DNA of 64,000 bases, taken from Pseudomonas sp. KU43P (lineage in GTDB: Bacteria; Pseudomonadota; Gammaproteobacteria; Pseudomonadales; Pseudomonadaceae). The stretch covers positions 3,693,501-3,757,500 of the forward strand of contig NZ_AP019365.1 in assembly GCF_033095865.1 (NCBI RefSeq), read 5' to 3'. The notes beneath the pieces are model-generated. The model made no database searches, was not told the origin of the DNA, and worked only from the letters and a program-made list of their open reading frames with translations. The position numbers were made by a program, and so were the translations under genes. This document shows, piece after piece, positions 26,300 to 36,700 of the stretch (positions are counted from its first letter, which is position 1; each line of letters begins with the position of its first letter).

Positions 26300-29200
26300 A
26301 CGTTCACTCCCAGGTCGATCGCCAGGTTGCCGTTCGCGTGATAGATGCGCAGGCGCTGGTTGTTAATCAGCAGGCGCCCCTGCCCCGCCACAGTGCCGTT
26401 GATCTCAAACGTTCCGCTTTTGTTCAGGATCCAGCCCTGCTGGCCGGCTACGTAGTTGGTCGAGCTGATGTAGCTGCCGATCTTGGCGTTGGTGATCGTG
26501 CCGTCTTGGATGAAGGCATCGTTCATGAAGACCTGGCCACCCTGCACCGCAAAGGGCGACGAGAGCGTGCCGTTGATGCCGTTGACCACAGCAAACCTGT
26601 CTGCCGACACCAGAAACTGGCTTTGCAGGCCGGCCGGGCCGTTCTCGATGCCCAGGCCGATGCCGGCGGCCACGTACTGACCTTGGGTATTGACCTGCAT
26701 CTTCACCGACCACATGGTGCTGGCCTTGTTGTCTAGCGCTGCCAGGGCTTGACTGGTGACCTGCACGGACGCGCTGGTCTTTTGCACCTCACCGTTGGTT
26801 TTATCCAGCGCCGAGTTGAACGACACCTCCAGCGTCTCGGTTCGGCGTGCCTGGACTTCGATCTCTGAAGCCCGCACCTTCGATTCGTCGGCAATCTTGG
26901 CGGTGTTCTCCCAGCCCTTCAGCGCTCCAGCCAGCTCTCCCTCGCCGCTGTCGTCGCGATCGCCTTGCGGCGGACTGAATGAAGCCTCCATGTAACCAAT
27001 TCGTTGCCCCAAAGCCTCGTCACCAGATACACGGGCCAATTCCTCGTTGCTGATCGACGTTTCCGCATTATCGACACGGGCGTTGACCGTCTGCAGGCGG
27101 GATGCCGTTGACGACTCGTTGTCGGTAACCGTTTTCTCCAACTGCGAGATGTTGGCCGTGTTGCTGCCAACTTTGGTATTCACGTCCGTGAACCTGCTGG
27201 CCGTAGCCTGCTCGTTGGTGACGACGGTTTGCTCCAGGCTGCGGATGCTGCCCGTGTTGTCATCTACGCGAGCTTCAACGGTGGTCACCCGGCTGGCCAT
27301 AGCCTCGTTCTGGGTCGCCCTGGTGCGCGACTCTTCGGAGACCTTCGCCAGCGTGTCCCAGCCCCGTAGCGCATCATTGAGGTCGCCCTCGCCGTTATCG
27401 TCCCGGTAAGCTGACTGCACGGCCTGGAGCATGGCCGCGGTAACTTCGATCTTGCCGTCGACTGTGGCGATGTCCGTAGTGTTCTTGGCCACCGCCTGTG
27501 CCAACCCGTTCGCCGTCGAGGCAATGCTGCCGATGTCTACCCAGTAGGTCGGATTCGGCGGGGCATTGCTGCCATCGGCAGCCGCCGGCACCGGCGCAAT
27601 GGCCATGTACAGCCGGCGGCCGAAGCGCACAGCATCATCCTGGGCGTACGCGTTGGTGGCCACGTATTCAAGCGGGTCGGTCAGTTCGGTGATCAGATCC
27701 TCCAGTTCCTGTTTCGCCTCGTTGATCCGGTCGCTGACAGAGCCCGGGAAGTCGCCCGAGATTTTCTCGATTTCGCGCAGAAGCTCCTGGCCGAGTTCAC
27801 TCTCGGTGATCTGGCCACTGATCAGCTCCAAAATAGGGCCCGCATCCGACCCTGACTGCCCCAGCACTCCACCCCCGACCGGATACCACGGGCCGATATT
27901 GCCGGTTCGATCCACCAGGCGTGCCCAGAAGAAGAACGACACGCCTGCAGCCAGGCCCTGCATGACGTATTCGGTCTGCGGGTAGGCCAGGTCGGCCAGC
28001 TTGGTCGCTGACTCCAGGTCGTTGCCCGGCCCGTACCAGATTTCCGTCCGCTGGGTGTCCTCGGCGCCTGGCGGGATCCCCCACTTCAGCGAAATGCCGA
28101 AAATGAGCGATTCAGTGGTCAGTAAGCTAACCGAGGGCGGCAAACCTTCCTTGCCCTTCAGCTCGGTCAGGATCGAATCGCGCCAGATCGACGTGATGTC
28201 GAACGAACTGACGGCGCGCACTCTGGCCAGGTAGGCGCCAGCGTAGATACCCACCACGTCGACCGAGGTGGTGCCAGTACGCTGCAGGCGTATCCAGTTG
28301 CCATTGTCCTTGCGCCATTCCACGTCGTAAGCCACCGCACCCTGCACTGCCGGCCAGGCGATGGTCATGGTGCTGACGGCGATGCCTTGATCGACGGCAT
28401 AGGCCGAGGTCAGCGAGACGCTGGCCGGTGGCTGCACCGTCGTGATCGGGATGACGCTGATCGGGCGCTCATCCAACTTGGCACCGGTGTCGATCGCCGC
28501 GAACTTGCTCGGGTTGAACTCAAGTGCGGTGATCTCGTACTCGCCCTCCTGGGTGCGAGTGGTCTTCAGCACGCGGAAGAGCTGCACGGCCAGGTCGTCG
28601 TAATCAATCGCCCATTGCAGCTCAGGCTCAGGCTGTACGCTGTACGCCGTGGTTACCGTCACCGCGCGCCCCGCGACCGATTGCACTGTGCGCGCCTGGG
28701 CTGTGCCGTTAGGCAGGTTCAGGATCAGGCGGTCACCGGCTTTGATCGGCGTGTCACGGTCCAGTGTCACGACGCGGCCGGCAGCCGCAGAAATCCGTCC
28801 GCCATTCGGACGGCCCGACACCAGCTCGTCAGCCACGGGGATGACGAACCCTGGCAGCGGGATACGGCCCTCCATGCCGGTCTTGAAGGTGACGGTCCGA
28901 TCCTGGTTGTTGCTCAGCAGAGCCCATTTCCCGCGGCGCTGAGCCTCGGATGCACGGGTGCAACCGATGGCCGAGATCTCCACCGGGCGGTCCCGGTACC
29001 GGCGCTGGAGCGCGTTGTCGGTAACCGGGATGACGTCGGTGTCGTAGTTGTTGGCCGGGTTGTCGTAGCTGACCAGAGCGCGGCTGTAGTGCGTATTGCG
29101 CTCTGCACCGCCATACACGAAGTCGCCATCAATGACGTTGACACGGGTGAAGACGTAGTCGATGTCTTGGGCGCGCGGCATGTCTGCCTGCATGAACAGA

Positions 29201-30300
29201 GAACCGTGGGCCCAGTACACCATGCCTCGGTAGATGGCGGCCAAGTCACGTAGCAGCGTCCAAGCTTCGGCGCGGCCCTGCAGGTTCATGTCGCACAGAT
29301 AGCGCGGCTCCTGCCCGCCCACCCCGTCCGGTACCAGCTGGTCGCAGTACTGCGCGATTCGGTACATCTCCCACTTGTCGACCATCCACGACTTGATGCG
29401 TTTTCCCAGGCCAAAACGGTCCTCAACGCACAGGCCGTAGGTGACGAACGCCGGGTTGTTGGTCCAGGCCTGTTTGAAGGTGCCGTCCCATACGCCGGTG
29501 TAGGTACGGGTCGCCGGGTCGTAGTTGCTCGGCACGGGCCACAGCTTGGCCCTGCAGTCCACGGTTACCGCTGGGATGTTCTGAAACTGTTGGGCGTCGA
29601 ACTCGAGGTAGAGGAGCGCGGTGTTCGGATAACTGAGCTTCTGATCGATGATTTCCGTGTAGCCGGCAATGGTCATCGTGTCGCCAACGGTGCCGCTATT
29701 GGCGTTCGGGGTGATCCGGCGGACGCGCATCATCCAGCCGGTCGTTGCTTTAGGCAGATTGACCCGCACAGAGCGCTGGTAGCCGTTCGTGGTTTTGCCG
29801 TCGACGGCGCCCAGGTGCGCTTCAACATACGCCCCGCCATCAGTGGCGATATCGATGGCGTACTCGATGCGGTAGCCGTTGGCGTTGCCACTGCTGTCCC
29901 GGCTCACCAAGCGTGGCCAGGACATGCGCACGCGCACCGCAGACAGCTGCGTGTTGCTCAGTGAGCGCGTGAACGGGCTGTCACTGCGCAGCTCAACGTT
30001 GACGGTGTTCTCGCTCTCGATTGAGGGAATGCCATGGATGTAATCCTGCTCAACGCTCCCGCGGCGCCACTCCCACTTCACACCCGGGAAGTTCACATTG
30101 CCGCTGGCGTCCATGATCGGCGTGTTGTCGAGGTAAATGTCGCGATCGGTCGGCGTGCCGTCGAACTCGCCCTCGCCCACGGCCAACAGGATCTTGGCGA
30201 TGTTCGTCGACTGCAGGCTGTCCGGCGCCTCGACGGGAGTTTTCGGCTTGCTCTCGCCGCCCTTGGCGCCGGTGATGTCCAGGTGAGCCGCTGCGCCCAT
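26296..30300 (-). CDS. Tail tip / host specificity protein (lambda J-like)
   Basis: 1,334 residues. The N-terminal part (LAVGEGEFDGTPTDRDIYLDNTPI, then the AYLARVRAVSSFDITS fibronectin-like region) is typical of lambda gpJ, the central tail fibre that contacts the receptor. The middle contains repeated coiled-coil units (TVEARVDDNTGSIRSLEQTVV and similar, five or more rounds with VNTKV, VNARV). The C-terminus matches DUF1983-type tip domains (WSVKMQVNTQGQYVAAGIGLGIENG). It is the last large protein of the tail module. Confidence 0.9.
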   Translation of the reverse strand: MGAAAHLDITGAKGGESKPKTPVEAPDSLQSTNIAKILLAVGEGEFDGTPTDRDIYLDNTPIMDASGNVNFPGVKWEWRRGSVEQDYIHGIPSIESENTVNVELRSDSPFTRSLSNTQLSAVRVRMSWPRLVSRDSSGNANGYRIEYAIDIATDGGAYVEAHLGAVDGKTTNGYQRSVRVNLPKATTGWMMRVRRITPNANSGTVGDTMTIAGYTEIIDQKLSYPNTALLYLEFDAQQFQNIPAVTVDCRAKLWPVPSNYDPATRTYTGVWDGTFKQAWTNNPAFVTYGLCVEDRFGLGKRIKSWMVDKWEMYRIAQYCDQLVPDGVGGQEPRYLCDMNLQGRAEAWTLLRDLAAIYRGMVYWAHGSLFMQADMPRAQDIDYVFTRVNVIDGDFVYGGAERNTHYSRALVSYDNPANNYDTDVIPVTDNALQRRYRDRPVEISAIGCTRASEAQRRGKWALLSNNQDRTVTFKTGMEGRIPLPGFVIPVADELVSGRPNGGRISAAAGRVVTLDRDTPIKAGDRLILNLPNGTAQARTVQSVAGRAVTVTTAYSVQPEPELQWAIDYDDLAVQLFRVLKTTRTQEGEYEITALEFNPSKFAAIDTGAKLDERPISVIPITTVQPPASVSLTSAYAVDQGIAVSTMTIAWPAVQGAVAYDVEWRKDNGNWIRLQRTGTTSVDVVGIYAGAYLARVRAVSSFDITSIWRDSILTELKGKEGLPPSVSLLTTESLIFGISLKWGIPPGAEDTQRTEIWYGPGNDLESATKLADLAYPQTEYVMQGLAAGVSFFFWARLVDRTGNIGPWYPVGGGVLGQSGSDAGPILELISGQITESELGQELLREIEKISGDFPGSVSDRINEAKQELEDLITELTDPLEYVATNAYAQDDAVRFGRRLYMAIAPVPAAADGSNAPPNPTYWVDIGSIASTANGLAQAVAKNTTDIATVDGKIEVTAAMLQAVQSAYRDDNGEGDLNDALRGWDTLAKVSEESRTRATQNEAMASRVTTVEARVDDNTGSIRSLEQTVVTNEQATASRFTDVNTKVGSNTANISQLEKTVTDNESSTASRLQTVNARVDNAETSISNEELARVSGDEALGQRIGYMEASFSPPQGDRDDSGEGELAGALKGWENTAKIADESKVRASEIEVQARRTETLEVSFNSALDKTNGEVQKTSASVQVTSQALAALDNKASTMWSVKMQVNTQGQYVAAGIGLGIENGPAGLQSQFLVSADRFAVVNGINGTLSSPFAVQGGQVFMNDAFIQDGTITNAKIGSYISSTNYVAGQQGWILNKSGTFEINGTVAGQGRLLINNQRLRIYHANGNLAIDLGVNV

Positions 30301-30317
30301 GCTTTCCTCCGGGCAAT

Positions 30318-30338
30318 AAAAAACCGCCCTTAGGCGGT
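30318..30338 (-). terminator. Intrinsic terminator inside the late operon
   Basis: Minus strand: ACCGCC-TAAG-GGCGGT followed by TTTTT, between the gpI-like and gpJ-like genes. Confidence 0.75.
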
Positions 30339-30358
30339 GTATGTGTGCTGAGCTGGCC

Positions 30359-30988
30359 CTAGGCCTTGTCTTGAGCTTCGATGGAGATCGAGATGATCGC
30401 CCCGCCCCAGCGTCGCTTACCGATGCAGATCGGGACTGGATTGCCGCTGGCGGTGGTGTTCCTGGCGCTACCGAAAGCGTATGAGGGCTTGTTCTCTGCT
30501 GCTGCGCTCAATGATAGACCCTGAGCCTGGGGACTGAGCAGCTGGATCACGCCACCAATAGCCATGGATGCACCAACGGCAGCGGCGACACCCCATCCTC
30601 CTGCGCCAGCCGCAAATGCGGCACCGACGCCACCGGAAGCTACTGTCGCAGCAACAACCAGAGCGACTCCAATGACGGTCTGCAGTAGGCCCCCTCGCTT
30701 GCTGCCACTGATGATCGGAACAATTCGAACTTCACGTGTACCGGCGCGGGAAAACTCGTCCAGCCCAACATTCTTCCTGTTGCGAAAAACCGCAAATCTG
30801 AGGCCAAGCCTGTCCAACCTCTTGATTTCATCCTCAAACCCTTGAAGCGTGGCTTTGAGGGCCTGAAAGACCTCCCAGGTAGATCCGGAGTCAATCATTC
30901 GACGATGCAGGCGCCCAAACTTCTGGGCAAGTGAGCCCGAAAGCTTGATTGTGGTCATGGGCGTGTAGGAAATGGAACTCGCAGTCAT
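30359..30988 (-). CDS. Tail assembly protein (lambda I-like)
   Basis: 209 residues. The N-terminal half has a ubiquitin-like region typical of gpI (TIKLSGSLAQKFGRLHRRMIDS), and the middle has a Gly/Ala-rich hydrophobic stretch (VIGVALVVAATVASGGVGAAFAAGAGGWGVAAA) found in this family before the SPQAQ...G.A.N...G.PVPI.IG.RR.GG.IIS motif. In lambda it acts with gpK and gpJ in building the tail tip. GGAG precedes ATG 30,988; an ATG 30 bases downstream is possible. Confidence 0.85.
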   Translation of the reverse strand: MTASSISYTPMTTIKLSGSLAQKFGRLHRRMIDSGSTWEVFQALKATLQGFEDEIKRLDRLGLRFAVFRNRKNVGLDEFSRAGTREVRIVPIISGSKRGGLLQTVIGVALVVAATVASGGVGAAFAAGAGGWGVAAAVGASMAIGGVIQLLSPQAQGLSLSAAAENKPSYAFGSARNTTASGNPVPICIGKRRWGGAIISISIEAQDKA

Positions 30989-31005
30989 GCTTTTCTCCAG
31001 GGAAT

Positions 31006-31026
31006 AAAAAACCGCCCGTAGGCGGT
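31006..31026 (-). terminator. Intrinsic terminator inside the late operon
   Basis: Minus strand: ACCGCC-TACG-GGCGGT followed by TTTTT, between the lipoprotein gene and the gpI-like gene. Nearly identical to the one at 30,318. Confidence 0.75.
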
Positions 31027-31030
31027 CTAT

Positions 31031-31381
31031 TCACAGGCAGCTGTTGACTGCCTCGATTCGTCGATTTTTCCGCCAATCCATTAGGCCTGATTGGAAGTAC
31101 AAACCCACTTCAGTTCCAGAGTTTGAGCCACGGAAGTCGGCAAACTCGACTTCACCAGTGCTGATAACTGTCCTGCCTCCATCTGCAAGAGGCTGTATCG
31201 ACGCGCCGTAGTGGGCTCCCATCAGCGACTGGTTTTGCCAGGCAAAAAGGACGCACTCAGCGAGGCTGTCGACAGGCTTTGCACTACTGAATGACCTGGC
31301 AGGCCCATCGGCCCGCTTCTCATTCATCGAGGCGCACCCGGCCAGCAAAGCCAGACCCAGAGCACCGATCAGAATTCGCAT
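31031..31381 (-). CDS. Phage-borne lipoprotein, possible superinfection-exclusion moron
   Basis: 116 residues with a lipoprotein signal MRILIGALGLALLAGC (lipobox LAGC); GGAGGGATC precedes the ATG. The mature part (SLAECVLFAWQNQSLMGAHYGASI, then GLMDWRKNRRIEAVNSCL) has two further cysteines. It is inserted between tail genes K and I, where lambda has none, and is closed by a terminator, which is the moron arrangement. Phage lipoproteins in such positions often block receptors against a second phage; that role is inferred here. Confidence 0.7.
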   Translation of the reverse strand: MRILIGALGLALLAGCASMNEKRADGPARSFSSAKPVDSLAECVLFAWQNQSLMGAHYGASIQPLADGGRTVISTGEVEFADFRGSNSGTEVGLYFQSGLMDWRKNRRIEAVNSCL

Positions 31382-31476
31382 GTGATCCCTCCTTGTTGAT
31401 GGCGGAAATCTACCACAGCCGAGCCTGGTCACCATTAGACGCAACAAGCCCGACCCGCAGTCATACCCAACAATTA

Positions 31477-31788
31477 TTACTTCCGATAGTAGCGACGGAA
31501 GTTTGTCCTGCCGTGGTAATAGCTCTTGCAAACCTTCCGCGCGCCATATCCGGTCGCGAGGAAAACTGCTCCAAAGACTATCCAAAGTACAGTTGAGTTG
31601 GTTGTGATGAAGGTATGAACGCCTTTTGCAGCCCACCACCCCGCGACCACGCATACGATCAGGAAGAATACAGCGACACCGCGGGGAGTACCGTAGCTAA
31701 TCTCGGCCTGACATCCCCTACACACACTAGCTCCCCATGGGACAGCGTTCATGCAGTGGGGACAGGTAACGGTCGATCCTGTTGTCAT
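31477..31788 (-). CDS. Zinc-ribbon membrane protein (moron)
   Basis: 103 residues. The N-terminus MTTGSTVTCPHCMNAVPWGASVCRGC is a four-cysteine zinc ribbon (CPHC ... CRGC), followed by two membrane segments (VAVFFLIVCVVAGWWAAKGV and TVLWIVFGAVFLATGYGA) and a basic tail. Such small zinc-ribbon membrane proteins are common as accessory genes but their role is not known. Together with the lipoprotein gene downstream it forms an insertion between tail genes K and I. Confidence 0.7.
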   Translation of the reverse strand: MTTGSTVTCPHCMNAVPWGASVCRGCQAEISYGTPRGVAVFFLIVCVVAGWWAAKGVHTFITTNSTVLWIVFGAVFLATGYGARKVCKSYYHGRTNFRRYYRK

Positions 31789-31865
31789 GAAGTCACTCCT
31801 TTGAAACATGAGCAGAAAAGCGCGGAGTCTAAGGCAAACCTTCCTGTCTTACACTCCTGGGCAAG

Positions 31866-32621
31866 TCATTTCGCGTCTCGATGACGCAACACAAGGCGCA
31901 TCCGGTCGAGCCAAGGCCCGCCGAACACAACAATTTCTGATGGCCGCCCAAGCAAGTGGTGCAGCATGAATGGGCCGGATCCGAAGACCTCAACCGCCTC
32001 CTCTGGCAGCCGGGCGTCAGCGCCGAGGTAGATGCCGGCGTGGTTCGGGTGAGCCGTGCGGCCTACGGCCATGACGATCATGTCGCCGCGTTGCGGCTGG
32101 CTGACTTGGTAGAAGCCCGCGACCTCATAGGCCTGCTCGTAAAGACTTGGGCCGTCCACCTGCTCCCACCAGCCCTCTTCCCGGGTATAGGCCGGGAAAT
32201 CCAGGCCCCACTCCCGTTTGTACCAGTCTGCGCAGACCTGCCAGCAGTCCCAGGCACCGTGCACGAACGGCCGCTCCAACAGCGGTGCGTGACCGGTGGG
32301 CGTGACGGTGCGCAGGTCACCCTCCGGCCAGGACAGGATGTACCAGGGCAACCCAGTGGCCTCGCACATGGCCAGGTCGCGAGCCGAAGGCCTGCTGGTG
32401 GCATCTGGATGCGAGTGCACGATGCCGATCACCTCACCCTGATCTTCGGCTGCGGCGTACTGCTCCGGCGAGATGCGGAACTCCTCTGCAGGATCGGTAG
32501 CCGTGTTGCCGCACGGGACATACCGCTGGCCGCGCCCCACAGCGATGAGCAGCCCGCAGCACTCCCGAGGGTATTCCGCCGCAGCGTGCGCTTGCACGGC
32601 GGCCAGGATGTGTTTGCGCAT
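31866..32621 (-). CDS. Tail assembly protein K-like (JAB1 + NlpC/P60)
   Basis: 251 residues with two domains. The N-terminal JAB/MPN metalloprotease-like domain has HSHPDATSRPSARDLAMCE (the HxH...D signature). The C-terminal NlpC/P60 domain has DCWQVCADWYKREWGLDFPAY with its catalytic cysteine and HPNHAGIYLG with the histidine. In lambda gpK this pair helps mature the tail tip and may cut peptidoglycan at entry. It lies directly after the L-like gene. Confidence 0.9.
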   Translation of the reverse strand: MRKHILAAVQAHAAAEYPRECCGLLIAVGRGQRYVPCGNTATDPAEEFRISPEQYAAAEDQGEVIGIVHSHPDATSRPSARDLAMCEATGLPWYILSWPEGDLRTVTPTGHAPLLERPFVHGAWDCWQVCADWYKREWGLDFPAYTREEGWWEQVDGPSLYEQAYEVAGFYQVSQPQRGDMIVMAVGRTAHPNHAGIYLGADARLPEEAVEVFGSGPFMLHHLLGRPSEIVVFGGPWLDRMRLVLRHRDAK

Positions 32622-32623
32622 GT

Positions 32624-33373
32624 TCAGCTCCGTGCGATGAGGGAAACGGCCGGGAAGCCGCCAAAGGGCAGTTGGTTGCCTTGGCCAAAGCGGACGGTGC
32701 AGCCTGAGTCCAGGCAACCGTTGCACTGGTCCTTGGCTGGGTCATCCGTGGAGTTGCCGTCCAAGTCGTAGTAGGGGCCGGTGTAGCCGCAGTTCGGACC
32801 ACGGTACCCGGCGGTCATCGCCCAGTGGCATAGCTGGGTCATCTGCCGGCCGATCGTCTCACCGCCCACATCGCCCGGGCTGGCCAGTTCCCAGGAGACA
32901 GTGGTGCCGTTCTCGGACACCTTCTGGTCGATGTACCAGACCTCGATGGCTTCCTCGGTCGGATCAGCCTCTGGGTTGCCTGCCGGAAAATTGACCGCAT
33001 CCAGGTACCGCGCCATCGTGTGACGCATGGTCAGCTTGAACTCGAGCAGGTTGTCGAAGGCCAGGCACAGCGCCGTGATCCGGCCGTTGACGTTGCCTAC
33101 GGTCAGAGTGGGCCGAACCGCCGTGCCATCCGAGTTCGCTTCGATGCCCTCGATCTGCATGGGCCAGGCGCCATACTCGTTGCCCTGCCACCAGATCGAC
33201 TTGGCCGGCAGCTGATCGGCGTTCGCGCCAGCCGCTGCAAGCTCCTGAGGCGTGTGCGGTATCGCGTGCCCATGGAATCGCAGCGTGTCCGCTCCGAAAT
33301 CGGAGCCGTCCAGCTCGAACAACAGGATTTCTGCGCCGGGCTCCAGCTTCTGCAGCTGAGTGATCAAAGTCAT
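32624..33373 (-). CDS. Minor tail protein L-like
   Basis: 249 residues. Its C-terminal half has the family's iron-sulfur or zinc-type cysteines (MTQLCHWAMTAGYRGPNCGYTG ... DQCNGCLDSGCTVRFG), arranged as in lambda gpL, which carries a 4Fe-4S cluster. It forms part of the tail tip between the tape measure and gpJ. It overlaps the upstream M-like gene by 4 bases, which supports the M-L-K order of lambda. Confidence 0.9.
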   Translation of the reverse strand: MTLITQLQKLEPGAEILLFELDGSDFGADTLRFHGHAIPHTPQELAAAGANADQLPAKSIWWQGNEYGAWPMQIEGIEANSDGTAVRPTLTVGNVNGRITALCLAFDNLLEFKLTMRHTMARYLDAVNFPAGNPEADPTEEAIEVWYIDQKVSENGTTVSWELASPGDVGGETIGRQMTQLCHWAMTAGYRGPNCGYTGPYYDLDGNSTDDPAKDQCNGCLDSGCTVRFGQGNQLPFGGFPAVSLIARS

Positions 33374-33708
33374 GGATGAAATGCTCGTTCAAAAGTGGCT
33401 GTCAGAACCGCCACACCGCCCGGCTTTCGCTGCTGCCGGAACGTCTCGCACCGGTACAGCCCTAGGACACCCTCAGGGTTCGTCCACAGAAATGACATGG
33501 CGCCCCGGTGCCGCCGGATGAACGCCAGGATAGGTGCGACCTCGTCAGCCAGACCGCCGAACGACAACGCCCAGCTGTCAGACTCGGCGTTCAGGCCATC
33601 GGTGGACACCTGGGCGTAGTTATCACCGAACTGTGATTTCCGGGTGCGCAAGGTGCTATCACCGCTGGCCTCGTCGTCTGGCGTCCAGGTGAAGGTTTCG
33701 ATTGCCAT
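33370..33708 (-). CDS. Minor tail protein M-like
   Basis: 112 residues starting MAIETFTWTPDDEASGD. The sequence RKSQFGDNYAQVSTDGLNAESDSWALSFGG and ...FLWTNPEGVLGLYRCETF is typical of lambda gpM-like tail tip proteins. Overlaps with both neighbours (tape measure stop upstream, L start downstream) show strict translational coupling in the tail tip cluster. Confidence 0.88.
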   Translation of the reverse strand: MAIETFTWTPDDEASGDSTLRTRKSQFGDNYAQVSTDGLNAESDSWALSFGGLADEVAPILAFIRRHRGAMSFLWTNPEGVLGLYRCETFRQQRKPGGVAVLTATFERAFHP

Positions 33709-36700
33709 CAGCGTCTCCCATTACTGTTTCGATAGCTCACGCCACCTGCCCGCCACGAAGCGGCAATGGCACGCTCAGCCACCCCTTGCATCTGCTGCTG
33801 GAGGTTTTGCTGAAGCGCGGTGCTGTCCAACTCCATGCCGTCTGCGCTGCGGTCTTCAACGCTTACCGAAACCGGTACGTTGAGCTGAACCACCGTGGAC
33901 CCGCCGCCGCTGCCGCCAATCACCTGAACCCCGAGCGATCCGTCCGCGCCCCTGGCCAACGGCATGATTGCCTCAGGCCCAGCCTCGCCGGCCACGCCCA
34001 GACCGCCATTCGCCATACCGAAGGCAGTCGGGCGGCTCAACACGCTGTTGGTGAATGCGCCGCCCTTGGCGAACAACTGCACGCCTCCAGACCAAGCGCC
34101 GCCCAACGCCTGAGGGAAGTACGCGCTGCCGTAGCCAGCCTGCGACGCACCGAGGTTCGACGAGATGGCGCCTGCAGAACCGGGCGTCAGGCCGTTACCG
34201 GAGCCGCCGCCGAAGTAGCTGCCCACCGCAGAGACGCCCAGGCCGACCAGCCCACTCAGCAGCGAGCTTGCGGCCTGCTGGCTGGCGATCCTGGCCATAT
34301 CCGAAATCACACTGCTGGCGAAGTCCTTGAAGTTGGCCTTCCCCGTCATCGCGAACTCGGCCACGGCGTCCCGAGCCGTATTGAACCCGGTGGTGAGCAT
34401 GTCATCGGTTGCACCGGCGACGTTCGCGGCATCGGCCTGGATGTTGGCCCAGGCTCTTTTGGCGCCATTGCGGTAGTCCCGCTGCGCCTGCAGCCTTGCC
34501 TCAAAGCCGTCGACTTCCATCTGCAGCTCGCGGGCTTGGTAATCAGCGAGGTCGGCCAGCCGTTCCTCATAGGCGCTCTGGCTGAGGCGCCGAGAAACGT
34601 CCTCCTGTTGCTCTTCCAGCTGGCGTCGAGACTCTGCGTACTTCTGCCGTACGGCATTCAGCCTGTCTGCCTGCTCGCGATCATCGTCCCCCATTCCAAC
34701 GCCCGCTACATCGGCATTGATGGCGTCCTGCCGGGTCTGGAGCACCACCTCCATGGCCTTGCGGTAGGCCTCAGCGCTGTTGCGCCGAATATCCGCCAGC
34801 TTCTTCTCCTCGTCCGTCCGCTTCTGGATGGTCGTATCGGCGTAGGCCGTGTTCAGATTCTTGATGCCGAGTTCCATCTCGGCGGCGGTGATCTTGCCGG
34901 CAGCCTGAGCTTTACGCAGACCCTGCACGCCTTCTGCCAGGTCAGCGAGTCTCTTCCTCTCCGGCAGCGCCCGGTCGATGATCGCGTCGAGGGCCTTGAT
35001 CTCGTCCTTCAGGGCCTTGGTTCGGTCCTTCGTGCCTTCGGTGGCATCCTTGTTGGCCTTCTTTTGCGCCTCGATCGCGCTCGCAGCCGACAGGATGGCC
35101 AGGCGATCGCTTTCGGTGAGATCCGTATTTTCCGCAATGTAGCGGTTGGCGATCTTGGTGGCATCGCCGTTGTCCTGGAGGCCAGCCAGTTGCTTCTGCA
35201 GCGTCTCCAGATAGGTCTGGCCTGCCGTGCTCATGCCGGCTTTGGCGGCGTTGTTTGCCTCGGTGGCCGACGTGTTTTCGTCGGTTACACCGGTGAGCAC
35301 CCGCAGAGTTTCCGCGATCAGGCCCGAGCGCTGATCGGCGTCGCTCACCGCGCCAGCCTGGGTAATCCACTGCTGCACCGTGCCGGCCGGCAGTTGGAGG
35401 CGGTTACCGACCTCTTGCAGGACGGGCGAAAGCCCTTGTCCTGCTGTGCGCGCTTCGTTGAGCCGATCAATCAGCCCCTGGTACTCAGCCAACTGCCGGT
35501 TGTACTGGCCGCCGGAGTCGCGCGCCGGAGCAGTGACCACGGCAGAACGGATGGACTGGGCGAGGTCACCGTAGGCGTCCTTCACCTTGTCGGTCGCGGT
35601 GACCTGCTCCTGCTGCCATTTGACCAGGGACGCTTCCCGCTGGTCCTTGTTGAGCTTGGCGAACTCGTCCCGCAGCTGCGCCACGGGCTTGTGCAGATCC
35701 TCAAGGCTGACGCCTGCCTGATCAGCGTTGTTGCTCAGCAGGAGGAAGCTGGCAGCTGCGGTGCCGGCCAACAGGGCAAGCCCCATGGGGCCGCCCAAGA
35801 CGCTGAGCAGTCCTGCACTTACAGTGCGAAGGCCGGCCTGGGCTGTTGCTACTGCAACGGTCGCGGCTGCTTCGCGCTGCCGCGCTTGGGCAAGCTGGAT
35901 GGACATCTGCGTCTGCACCGCCGTGCCGCGCGCCGCAGCAGCCTCCCGAGCGGCAAGGATGGTCAACGTTTCAGCCTTGCGCTGATCGGCGAGGGCCGCT
36001 TGCACCACAGCCTCGGCCTGGGCGATGCGTGCGGACCGATCGGCCAGTGCGGCCTTCACGGCCAGCCCCGACTTCGCCACGTAGTTGGTCAACGCCGCGA
36101 CGCCCACGCCGCCCATGGCCACGGCCACTAGGGAGACGTTATCGGCCAAGGCAATCAGGATACTCGACAGTCCTGCAACGGCGCCGGTCTGCTCCTCCAT
36201 ACCCCCAAGGAAGCTCTGGACGGCGTTGCCGATGTTCACCATCGCATCCTGCACGCTGGTGGACATGTCAGCGGCAGCCTGGCGGTTGGCTTCGACAGTG
36301 CTGAGCAAGCCAGTGTTCAGATCATCCAGCGACAGCTTGCCCTGGACGCCCAGCTTGCGAATTTCCTCGGCGCTCTTGCCCGTGGCGGTCGCGATCGCCG
36401 TGACGATGGTGGGCATAGCGTCCTGAATGGACACCCAGCCATCCGCCTCAACCTTGCCGGTCTGCAAAGCCTTCGAGTAAGCGTCTAGAGCAGAGCCCGC
36501 CTTGTCGGCGGCCGCGGCGTTGGTCACCAGCAGGAAGCTGAAGCTATCGGTGATGTCGAGCGTCTGCTGGGTGTTGAAGCCCAGGCTACGCATCACGTCT
36601 GCGGTGCGGATGTACAGCTCTTGCGCCTCAGCCAGTGGCCGGTAGGTTTCCTGAGCGGTCCGGAGCAGATGTTCCTGCACCGTCTGGTATTCACCCGCGC

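Noticed and set aside
33702..36131. Plus-strand open frame of 809 codons over the tape measure gene
   Set aside because: Antisense to a coupled tail operon. The sequence is low-complexity His/Leu/Arg typical of shadow frames.
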